Assembly (NCBI GenBank): GCA_934667425.1 | Contig: CAKULV010000026.1 | Location: forward strand, 1-46,591 | DNA: 46,591 nucleotides | Direction: 5' to 3' | Origin: an uncultured Kiritimatiellota bacterium | Lineage (GTDB): Bacteria; Verrucomicrobiota; Kiritimatiellia; RFP12; UBA1067 | Part shown: in pieces, positions 32,180-38,713 of the stretch | Layout: each line of letters starts with the position of its first letter | Numbering within the stretch: position 1 is the stretch's first letter | Notes under the pieces: generated by a model | Database searches by the model: none | Told to the model about the DNA's origin: nothing | What the model saw: the letters and a program-made list of their open reading frames with translations, nothing else | Made by a program: the position numbers and the translations under genes

Positions 32180-33460
32180 TCAAGCGAGGGGGAGTTCTAC
32201 CGTAAAGACGGTCTTGTCGCCGGGGGTGGACTGGACGGAGACGTTGCCTCCGTGGAGAATGGCGATGTGCTTGACTATGGCCAGGCCAAGCCCCGTGCCG
32301 CCGAGTGACCGGCTGCGAGCCTTGTCCACGCGGTAGAATCGCTTGAAGATGTGCGGCAGGCTTTCGGCGGGGATCCCGATCCCGTAGTCCGTCACGGATA
32401 TGCGCGCAAGGCCCGAATCCGTGGCCAGCGCGATGTCGACGCGATCTGTGCCGGAATACCTGAAGGCATTCTCCACGAGATTGACTATCACCTGTTCGAG
32501 GAGGTGCGGATCGCCGTTGACGACGGCATGGTCGCATCTTGTGACGGCAAGAGTTATGCGCGACTGTTTTGCGCGGGCCGCCTCGAGTGCCGCCACGGTG
32601 TCTACGATCTTTTCGAGCGGAACCTGTATGAAGTTGCGATGCTCTTCGCCCTGCTCGCGTTCGATCTGCGCAAGGGACAGCACGTCCTTCACGAGGGAAT
32701 TCAGCCGCTTGGCCTGGTCGTGCACGATGTCCATGAGTTCGGCCCGCTCGGCTTCCTGGAGCTCCGAACCGTCCCCGATCATCTCCACGGCGCCGACGAT
32801 CGCGGTCAGAGGCGTCTTTAGCTCGTGCGCCACGTTGGCAGTGAATTCGCGGCGGAACCGTTCGTTCGCCTCGGCGGTCTCGAGCGCGCGGGCCTGCTCG
32901 TCGATGCGTCCCGAGAGGTTGCGCGTGAAGATGAAGATAAGAGTGACGACCAGCGCTCCGACGAGGCCCGCCGTGACGAGGCCGTGCCTTGCGAGCCTTA
33001 CGGGCTCCTGCACGCCATTGTACGGCACGGCGAGCCTCACTACCTTGTCGCCCACCCTGCGCGCGCAGTACAGCTGGTATGATCCAAGGGTCTCCGAGCG
33101 GCGCAGCACCATGCCGGATGCGCCCGCGAACGCCTGATGTATCTCCTCGCGCAAGAGGTGGTTGCCGGTGGCGGAGTCCGTATCGTACAGCACCGATCCG
33201 TCGGGATTCACGACCGTGACCCGGATGCCCTGCCTATGCTTGGAGTCGCAGAACTCCCTTACGGCATTGGTGTTCCCGGCGGACAGCGGCGCCGAGAGTG
33301 TTGCGGCGGCGAATTCGGTGCGCTCGCGTATGTCGCTTTCGGCCAAGGCGTCAACAACCCCGCTGAAGCTCCGCGTCTGGATGACGAGCACCATCCCGAA
33401 TACGACGATCCCGATGATCGCCGAAACGGTTACAATCCAGCTCTTGCCGCCGCCTCGCAT
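32180..33460 (-). CDS. PhoR-like sensor histidine kinase
   Basis: 426 residues. Two membrane helices (about 8-28 and 161-179) flank an extracytoplasmic domain of about 130 residues. The cytoplasmic part has no HAMP or PAS domain that I recognise and goes straight into a coiled region and the H box ANVAHELKTPLTAIVG with phospho-acceptor His212, then the N box (NLVENAFRYS), G1 (DYGIGIP), F box and G2 (GGTGLGLAIVKHI). It follows the PhoB-like gene with a TGATG overlap (GTG 33463 is an alternative start). The adjacent phosphate symporter gene suggests phosphate sensing. Confidence 0.92.
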   Translation of the reverse strand: MRGGGKSWIVTVSAIIGIVVFGMVLVIQTRSFSGVVDALAESDIRERTEFAAATLSAPLSAGNTNAVREFCDSKHRQGIRVTVVNPDGSVLYDTDSATGNHLLREEIHQAFAGASGMVLRRSETLGSYQLYCARRVGDKVVRLAVPYNGVQEPVRLARHGLVTAGLVGALVVTLIFIFTRNLSGRIDEQARALETAEANERFRREFTANVAHELKTPLTAIVGAVEMIGDGSELQEAERAELMDIVHDQAKRLNSLVKDVLSLAQIEREQGEEHRNFIQVPLEKIVDTVAALEAARAKQSRITLAVTRCDHAVVNGDPHLLEQVIVNLVENAFRYSGTDRVDIALATDSGLARISVTDYGIGIPAESLPHIFKRFYRVDKARSRSLGGTGLGLAIVKHIAILHGGNVSVQSTPGDKTVFTVELPLA

Positions 33461-34143
33461 CACGTTATGCGGTATCCAACCCCGCGGATCGTCTCAATGT
33501 GGGAGGCCCAGTCGCCGAGCTTCTTCCGAAGCCCGACCATCTGGACGTCGATAGTGCGTTCGGTGACTATCTTCTGCTCGTCGGATATCCGGTCGATGAT
33601 CATGAGCCGGGTGAACACGCGGTTCCTGTTCGACAGCAGAAGCTCAAGTATCCTGTACTCGCTCAGCGTAAGCGCGAGCGTTGCGCCGTTGAGCGTTATG
33701 GTGTGGGAGGCGTCGTCGACGGTAAGCCCGTCGAACTCAAGGGTCTTCTGTCCATCCGAGTCGGGATGCCGCAGGACTGCCCGTATGCGCGCCAGAAGGA
33801 TCGCCTTTGAGAACGGCTTCGTGATGTAGTCGTTGGCGCCCGCGTCAAGCCCAAGGACGACATCGTGCTCCTCGCTCTTGGCCGTGAGCATTATCACGGG
33901 CGTGTCGCGCGTGACCGGATTCGCCCGCAGACGGCGGCACACCTCCATGCCGTCCATCCCCGGGAGCATGAGATCCAGCAGAACAAGCTGAGGCCGCTCC
34001 CGCTCGACGAGATCGCATCCCGTCAAGCCGTTGTCCGCTTCAAGGACATTGCGGTAGCCGGCTGTCTTCAGCGCCAGCACGATCACGCGGCGGATCGCCG
34101 CCTCATCCTCGATTACAACTATCTTGTCGTTTTTCAAAACCAT
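33460..34143 (-). CDS. PhoB-like OmpR-family response regulator
   Basis: 227 residues. Receiver domain with acidic pocket EDE at 12-14, phospho-acceptor Asp57 (VLLDLMLPGMDG), Thr in MLTAKS and Lys in TKPFSK; then a winged-helix DNA-binding domain (LTLSEYRILELLLSN, RTIDVQMVGLRKKLG, IRGVGYRI). It pairs with the kinase downstream on the same strand. Upstream on the - strand a TATGAT box (34157-34152) sits so that the start is one base before ATG, suggesting a leaderless message. The 11-bp repeats before the nptA-type gene are a plausible target. Confidence 0.94.
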   Translation of the reverse strand: MVLKNDKIVVIEDEAAIRRVIVLALKTAGYRNVLEADNGLTGCDLVERERPQLVLLDLMLPGMDGMEVCRRLRANPVTRDTPVIMLTAKSEEHDVVLGLDAGANDYITKPFSKAILLARIRAVLRHPDSDGQKTLEFDGLTVDDASHTITLNGATLALTLSEYRILELLLSNRNRVFTRLMIIDRISDEQKIVTERTIDVQMVGLRKKLGDWASHIETIRGVGYRIT

Positions 34144-34160
34144 ATCATTCTATCATATTT
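34144..34160 (-). promoter_or_regulatory. Possible leaderless promoter of the PhoB-like gene
   Basis: On the - strand TATGAT (34157-34152) is followed by 7 nt and then T34144, one base before ATG 34143. A TAGAAT reading of the same region would put +1 inside the gene, so the first is preferred. Confidence 0.4.
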
Positions 34161-34192
34161 CGATGAGGAATACAGTAGAGGGGCAAGACCCC

Positions 34193-34212
34193 GGACGCGC
34201 CGAAGCGCGTCC
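34193..34212 (-). terminator. UUCG-tetraloop hairpin downstream of the Na/Pi symporter gene
   Basis: On the - strand GGACGCGC and GCGCGTCC enclose TTCG, a very stable tetraloop, followed by a second GGGG/CCCC hairpin. It lies 35-54 nt after the symporter stop. It lacks a T tract, so it may act as an RNA-stabilising or Rho-related end, or belong to a REP-like family. Confidence 0.45.
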
Positions 34213-34218
34213 CTCCCG

Positions 34219-34258
34219 CACTTCGCGAAATCGTGAAACAGATGCATCACTTCGCGAA
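34219..34258. repeat. Direct repeat CACTTCGCGAA
   Basis: Two copies, at 34219-34229 and 34248-34258, 29 bp apart, spanning the end of the symporter gene. The core TTCGCGAA is palindromic. Significance unknown. Confidence 0.4.
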
Positions 34259-35929
34259 GGCGTTTGCCCGTATTGCGATGTTGCCGATATGCCGCGATAT
34301 GTCGCGCAGCCCTGAAAGGACGGCGAGGAACGCCACGCCGTTGCTTTCCGCGCCGATTCGGGAGCTGAGGTGCGATGCGAACGAGCGTGAAACTGATTTC
34401 GCCATGGCGTGTATCGATTCCTCCACCTCTTCCGGATCGCGTCTGGACGGCTTTCCGTTGCGCAGGGTCCCCACGGTCTCTCGGGCGAACTCGCGGACCT
34501 TCGACACTACATCCTGAAGGCTTTCGGTCACGCCCTCCGGCACGCCCTCGTGCCTGATGCGCGACGTCTTGCGGTATATGCGCAGTGCGAGATCCGATAT
34601 CCTCTCGGCGTCGTTGATGCAGTGGATGATCTCCGGGATCATCTGCGCCTGGTTGTCGGTAAGCTTGTGCTGCGAGATCCGTATCAGGTAGTCCCGGATC
34701 TTGTCGTGCGTGTCGTCTATCTCGTTCTCGGCCTTCTGGACGGACTCCTCGTCGATGTGGGCGTTGCCGAGGCAGTTGTTCAGCGAAGCGGAAGCGACAG
34801 TCCAGGCGCGGCGCGTCATGTCCGCCAATGCGATCGTCACGGCCTTCAGGGCCATCTCCGGGGCGGCGAGCAGATGCGGTTCGAGCGTGACCGTGCGCTG
34901 GCTCCTGTCGTCGGGGATTATCTTTCTGCACGCTTTCGCGAGAAGCGGTATGAACGAGGCGAGGACGATCACGTTGGTCACGTTGAACAGCGTGTGGGCC
35001 ATGGCGACGTATCTTGCGGGGTTGACGTTTTCGATCCCATTGCCCTCCGTGAAGCACGCAACGAAATGGAAGAATGCCGGTGCATGGAGACCAGCCGAAT
35101 TGGATGTCACGATGAAGAACGTGCAGACGAGCAGCGTAGCCCCGATCAGGTTGAACAGCGCGTGCGCAAGCGCCGTCCTGCGCGCGTTCGCGTTCGTTCC
35201 GATGGAGGCGAGGGCGGCCGTGATCGTGGTGCCGATGTTGTCGCCGAGCACGATCGGCACGGCAGTCCAGATGTTGATGAGTCCCGAACTCGCGAGCGCT
35301 ATCGTTATGCCGATCGTCGCGGACGAGCTTTGCACGACCATCGTGCATATCGTGCCGACCGCTATGGCGCCGAGCACGTTCGCCATCGGGAGGAATCCTG
35401 ATGCGGACGGGGAGCAGTCGAACTTCGAGAAGAACGATATGAATTCGGGCAGCTTCGCCACGACCTTGAGCTCATGGGACATCAGCCCCATTCCGAAGAA
35501 CAGGAAGCCGAACCCCAGCGCGGTCTTCCAAGCGCCGCGCGTCACGGCGCGCCTTGAGAACATCAGTCCGGCTACGCCTGCCACGATTGCTGGCAGGGCA
35601 ATGTCGTCCAGCTTGAACGACACGAGCTGTCCGGTAACGGTTGTGCCGATGTTCGCGCCGAAGATCACTCCGATGGCCTGCTGGAGCGACAGGAGGCCGG
35701 CGTTCACGAAGCCTACCGTCATTACGCTTGTGGCCGAGGAACTCTGGATGAGCATCGTGACGCCGCCGCCGGCCAGTATCGCCGCGACCCGGTTGCGCGT
35801 GACGTACGCGAGTATGGCCTTCATCCTGTCGCCGGCCACCTGGGTGAGCCCTTCGGACATGAGGCCCATGCCGTATACGAATATGGCAAGGCCTCCCAAC
35901 ACCGTTGCTGTAAATTGCGCGATATCCAT
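34247..35929 (-). CDS. Na/phosphate cotransporter (NptA/PNaS family) with PhoU-like tail
   Basis: 560 residues. Two inverted membrane repeats each carry the family QSSS signature: IQSSSATS at 62-68 and VQSSSATI at 200-206, with GANIGTT and GDNIGTT following. After about residue 330 the protein becomes soluble and helical with two PhoU-like segments (AHTLFNVTNVIVL is the last membrane part; then ALKAVTIALADM, EIDDTHDKIRDYLIRISQ, HCINDAERISDLALRIYR). The family imports phosphate with Na+. AGGGGAT lies about 8 nt before ATG. The PhoBR-like pair downstream on the same strand supports phosphate control. Confidence 0.94.
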   Translation of the reverse strand: MDIAQFTATVLGGLAIFVYGMGLMSEGLTQVAGDRMKAILAYVTRNRVAAILAGGGVTMLIQSSSATSVMTVGFVNAGLLSLQQAIGVIFGANIGTTVTGQLVSFKLDDIALPAIVAGVAGLMFSRRAVTRGAWKTALGFGFLFFGMGLMSHELKVVAKLPEFISFFSKFDCSPSASGFLPMANVLGAIAVGTICTMVVQSSSATIGITIALASSGLINIWTAVPIVLGDNIGTTITAALASIGTNANARRTALAHALFNLIGATLLVCTFFIVTSNSAGLHAPAFFHFVACFTEGNGIENVNPARYVAMAHTLFNVTNVIVLASFIPLLAKACRKIIPDDRSQRTVTLEPHLLAAPEMALKAVTIALADMTRRAWTVASASLNNCLGNAHIDEESVQKAENEIDDTHDKIRDYLIRISQHKLTDNQAQMIPEIIHCINDAERISDLALRIYRKTSRIRHEGVPEGVTESLQDVVSKVREFARETVGTLRNGKPSRRDPEEVEESIHAMAKSVSRSFASHLSSRIGAESNGVAFLAVLSGLRDISRHIGNIAIRANAFAK

Positions 35930-35953
35930 GACTGTTATCCCCTGTTTAATTTT

Positions 35954-35967
35954 TCGCGCAAATTGTA
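35954..35967 (-). promoter_or_regulatory. -10 region of the Na/Pi symporter gene
   Basis: On the - strand TACAAT (35967-35962), 7 nt, predicted +1 A35954, followed by an A-rich leader of about 25 nt. No consensus -35 hexamer, which suits an activator-dependent promoter. Confidence 0.5.
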
Positions 35968-35988
35968 CGAAAACATGATGTACGGATG

Positions 35989-36016
35989 GTTAGGATCATG
36001 TTAGGATTTGGTTAAA
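35989..36016 (-). promoter_or_regulatory. Candidate PHO box: three 11-bp-spaced direct repeats
   Basis: On the + strand GTTAGGAT (35989), GTTAGGAT (36000) and GTTAAAAA (36011) repeat exactly every 11 bp; on the - strand they read TTTAAC, CCTAAC, CCTAAC with 5-nt spacers. This matches the geometry of PhoB/PhoP sites. They lie 21 bp upstream of the symporter -10 box, on the far side from the gene. Confidence 0.55.
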
Positions 36017-36138
36017 AAGCATCCGGTGCATGGGCTTGAGTGGACGGGGTGCACAGAGGCGATTCCGGCGGATATGGCCTCCCGCTGCGTCTCGGCCAAT
36101 GCGTTGCGGGCCCAGGTATTGATGGCGGATTCTCGATT

Positions 36139-36155
36139 TGGTAAAATGGACACAT
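36139..36155 (+). promoter_or_regulatory. Extended -10 promoter of the RpiB-like gene
   Basis: TGG-TAAAAT (hexamer 36142-36147), predicted +1 near 36155, leader of about 25 nt with AAGGAG at 36166-36171. Confidence 0.55.
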
Positions 36156-36179
36156 TAACCAAAGCAAGGAGATTCTCAC

Positions 36180-36785
36180 ATGAAGATGGTGAAGGACAAG
36201 CAGATACTGATGGCGGCGGATTTCGCGGGATATCCGCTCAAGGAGGCGATCAAGGAGTACCTTGAGAAGAAGGGGTGGACGGTGACGGACATCGGCGTGA
36301 AGGCCGATTCCGATCCGAACGACACCGAGCTGATGTTCCACCGCATCGGCCTTCGCGTCGGCTCGATGATAACGGAGAAGGAGTTCGAGCGTGCGCTCAT
36401 CTTCTGCGGCACCGGCATGGGCATCCACATCGCGGCGTCGAAGTGTCCGGGCGTACACGCCGGGGTCGTCGAGTCTGTCCCGGCGGCGTTCCGCGCGATT
36501 ACTGGCAACGGTGTGAACGTCCTTGCGATGGGCGCGTTCTACGTGACGCCAGAACTCGGCAAGCAGTGCGCGGATGCGTTCCTGTACAACGACTTCGGCA
36601 GCGGATGGGAGTGGTGGCCGGACTTCGACAAGTTCCACCAGATCGCGATCGACGAGCTCAACGCCTTCAACTACGAGGAATACAAGGCGAACGGCTTCAA
36701 GGTGAAGCATCTCGGCGATTGCCACTGCGAACTGTACGATCGCCCGGAGGGCCTTTCGTCCGTTCCGCTCGTGTGCAAGCGGTAG
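36180..36785 (+). CDS. RpiB/LacA/LacB-family sugar-phosphate isomerase-like protein
   Basis: 201 residues, longer than the 150 of RpiB. The core is clear: strand-loop MAADFAGYPLKEAI, then FCGTGMGIHIAASKCPGVHAG with Cys76 at the family catalytic position, and NGVNVLAMGAF. The usual CDHAG is ADFAG, so the first-motif His is replaced by Phe, and the TDYP segment is TELMF. An aromatic C-terminal extension (FGSGWEWWPDFDKFHQ) is added. True ribose-5-phosphate isomerase activity is therefore doubtful; a keto-sugar or uronate isomerase is possible. It is monocistronic with a GC hairpin after it. Confidence 0.82.
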   Translation: MKMVKDKQILMAADFAGYPLKEAIKEYLEKKGWTVTDIGVKADSDPNDTELMFHRIGLRVGSMITEKEFERALIFCGTGMGIHIAASKCPGVHAGVVESVPAAFRAITGNGVNVLAMGAFYVTPELGKQCADAFLYNDFGSGWEWWPDFDKFHQIAIDELNAFNYEEYKANGFKVKHLGDCHCELYDRPEGLSSVPLVCKR

Positions 36786-36804
36786 CGTTTCCTGACGTCG
36801 TTCT

Positions 36805-36832
36805 CCGGACGGGCCGTCACCGGCCCGTCCGG
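36805..36832 (+). terminator. Strong GC hairpin after the RpiB-like gene
   Basis: A perfect 12-bp stem (CCGGACGGGCCG and its complement) with a TCAC loop, 20 nt after the stop. No T tract follows, so it is an atypical terminator. Confidence 0.6.
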
Positions 36833-36901
36833 GTGAGTCCCGTTGCGTGTCCGCAGGATCCGTGCGGTCCATGCGTCCATGCGGCGTGTATCACTTCGCA
36901 A

Positions 36902-36944
36902 TTGACCTTGCCGGTGCGAAATGGTATCATAGCCCCCGTTTTTT
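36902..36944 (+). promoter_or_regulatory. Promoter of the parvulin gene with T tract at +2
   Basis: TTGACC (36902-36907), 17 bp, TGG-TATCAT (hexamer 36925-36930), 7-nt discriminator AGCCCCC, G at 36938, TTTTTT at 36939-36944. The clearest member of the T-tract group. Confidence 0.8.
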
Positions 36945-36977
36945 AAGCGTAAAAGCGTTCAACTAAGGAGAGTTAAG

Positions 36978-38093
36978 ATGATGGCGAAGGCGATTGGGGC
37001 GGCAGCTTTGGCTGCGGCGTGTGCATGCGGTTGCTGCAAGGACGAGACGTTGCTCACTGTTAACGGGCATACTCTCACGAAGTGCGAGCTTGACAAGGAC
37101 GTTGAGGCCCTGATGGCGGCGCGTGGGGCGGATAAGATGTCCGAAGAGCAGAAGGCGCAGGCCCGCACGACGTTCGAGGATCAGCTTGCTCAGGAATTCC
37201 TGTCCACTGCGGTGCTGCTCGACGAGGCGGAGAGGCTTGGCCTTGACAAGGTGACCGACGACGACGTAAAGAAGCTTTTTGCCGAGTTCTCGGCCAATCC
37301 GGGCGCCCCGAAGTCGATGGAAGACTTCGCGGCCACGTTCCCCCTCGGCAAGGAGAAGGCCGAGAAGTTCGTAAAGTCCATCATCGTCCGCCAGCGCCTC
37401 TTTACGAAGGAGGTCTTGGACAAGATCGTGCTTGACCCTGCGGAGGTCGCGAAGGAGATATCGAACGTCACGTCGAATGCCGCAAATGCCGCGAAGATGG
37501 CTGCGGATGCCGAGAAGAAGATCAAGGAGCTTAAGGCAAGCCTCGACAAGGTTGCGGCCGCCGAGCTTCCGGCGAAGTTCGCCGAGCTTGCGAAGAAGGA
37601 GTCCGCCTGCCCGTCCAAGGAGAAGGGCGGCGACCTCGGCGAGTTCGCGAAGGGGCAGATGGTCCCCGAGTTCGAGAAGGTCGCGTTCTCGATTGAGCCA
37701 GGCAAGGTCTCCGATCCCGTGAAGACGCAGTTCGGCTGGCACCTGATCCTCGTGTCCAAGAAGATCCCCGAAGTGAAGGCCGTGGGGGACAAGCCCGCCT
37801 CGCTTGAGAAGGTGCAGGCTTCGCACATCCTGCTGAATGCCCGCGATGCCGGCCCCGTTCCAACCAAGGCGGAGATCGAGAAGCGCATGAAGGCGATGAA
37901 GGGGCAGCAGGCCATGGGCGCCTATTTCGAGAAGCTCCGCGCCGCCGCGACGATCGACGCTCCGGGATTCCCGTCGCTCATGCCCGAGAAGAAGCCTGAG
38001 GCGAAGCCGGTAGCCTCCAAGGTCGTTGAGGTCAAGCCTACCGAAAAGAAGGCGGCAGACAAGCCAGAGGCAAAGCCTGCTGAGAAGAAGTAA
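36978..38093 (+). CDS. Parvulin-type peptidyl-prolyl isomerase lipoprotein with unusual domain order
   Basis: 371 residues. The short signal with several Cys (ALAAACACGCC) suggests a lipoprotein. The N-terminal SurA/PrsA-like helical domain spans about 24-155. Parvulin elements follow: ELPAKFAELAKKES, GGDLGEFAKGQMVPEFEKVAF (217-237) and FGWHLILVS (252-260). The first strand with its catalytic His, normally VxASHILV before these, is absent there and instead found after them as VQASHILL at 279-286. A Lys/Pro/Glu repeat tail ends the protein. It probably folds or holds outer-membrane or exported proteins. AAGGAGAG sets ATG 36978. Confidence 0.9.
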   Translation: MMAKAIGAAALAAACACGCCKDETLLTVNGHTLTKCELDKDVEALMAARGADKMSEEQKAQARTTFEDQLAQEFLSTAVLLDEAERLGLDKVTDDDVKKLFAEFSANPGAPKSMEDFAATFPLGKEKAEKFVKSIIVRQRLFTKEVLDKIVLDPAEVAKEISNVTSNAANAAKMAADAEKKIKELKASLDKVAAAELPAKFAELAKKESACPSKEKGGDLGEFAKGQMVPEFEKVAFSIEPGKVSDPVKTQFGWHLILVSKKIPEVKAVGDKPASLEKVQASHILLNARDAGPVPTKAEIEKRMKAMKGQQAMGAYFEKLRAAATIDAPGFPSLMPEKKPEAKPVASKVVEVKPTEKKAADKPEAKPAEKK

Positions 38094-38121
38094 TCCCGCA
38101 GGGAGGTTGGCTGCAGTTGGT

Positions 38122-38145
38122 GGAGTGTCGCCATGGCGGCACTCC
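38122..38145 (+). terminator. Hairpin between the parvulin gene and queD
   Basis: GGAGTGTCGCC pairs with GGCGGCACTCC (one G-T pair) 29 nt after the parvulin stop. No T tract; it may be a weak terminator or processing site. Confidence 0.5.
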
Positions 38146-38173
38146 ATCTCTGTAGATGGAAGGAATCGAAACC

Positions 38174-38587
38174 ATGCTGAAGATCACGAAATCCGTCCGC
38201 TTCGACGCCGCGCACGTCCTGACCAACCACAAGGGGTTGTGCAAGAACCTCCATGGGCACACGTACCGGGTTGACGTTTGCGTACGGCAGGCCGAGAACG
38301 ACAGCGCCGACATGGTAATGGATTTCAAGGACGTGAAGCGCATATGCGAAGAGATCGTGCTTTCGCGCTTCGACCATGCGTTCATATACGACGAGACGAG
38401 CGAGGGGGAGACGGAGATCGCGGCCGTGGTGAAGAAGCACGGAATGCGCACCGCGCCGCTTCCGTTCCGCTCAACGGCGGAGAACATCGCCAAGTGGATA
38501 TTCGGCGAGCTGAAGGGGCATATCTGCGGCTTGTGCTCCGTGCGCGTGTACGAGACCGCCGACTCCTGCGCCGAATACTCGATGTGA
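38174..38587 (+). CDS. queD: 6-carboxytetrahydropterin synthase QueD
   Basis: 137-residue PTPS-fold enzyme for queuosine precursor synthesis (dihydroneopterin triphosphate to 6-carboxytetrahydropterin). Zinc ligands are His in RFDAAHVL (near 14) and the pair in NLHGHTY; catalytic Cys is in GLCKNLHGH. The DFKDVKRICEEIV and FRSTAENIAKWI segments complete the family pattern. GGAAGGAA about 7 nt upstream favours ATG 38174 over 38156. A pterin synthase of another pathway is possible, but QueD fits the length and Cys spacing. No queC/queE is adjacent. Confidence 0.92.
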   Translation: MLKITKSVRFDAAHVLTNHKGLCKNLHGHTYRVDVCVRQAENDSADMVMDFKDVKRICEEIVLSRFDHAFIYDETSEGETEIAAVVKKHGMRTAPLPFRSTAENIAKWIFGELKGHICGLCSVRVYETADSCAEYSM

Positions 38588-38695
38588 GCGTGTTGACAGA
38601 CCCGTGAGCTTCCCGGGATTGCGCGGAACGCTTCCCCGCCACCTGCCGTTGCCGAATATTGACAATGGATGTTGCCGATTTGTTCATGCCACATG

Positions 38696-38712
38696 AAGTA
38701 TAATAGGCAGCA
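38696..38712 (+). promoter_or_regulatory. Promoter of the XylR-like gene, implying a leaderless mRNA
   Basis: TATAAT (38699-38704) followed by 7 nt places +1 at A38712, two bases before ATG 38714. A TTGACA at 38659-38664 is 34 bp from the -10 box, too far to act as its -35 box. Confidence 0.65.
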
Positions 38713-38713
38713 T

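Noticed and set aside
36180..36785. Firm annotation as ribose-5-phosphate isomerase B or as the uronate isomerase DhuI
   Set aside because: The first-motif His of RpiB is missing, and the sequence around the GTGxG loop does not match the DhuI sequence I remember.
38659..38704. TTGACA at 38659-38664 as -35 box of the XylR-like gene
   Set aside because: The distance to TATAAT is 34 bp, about twice the working spacing.
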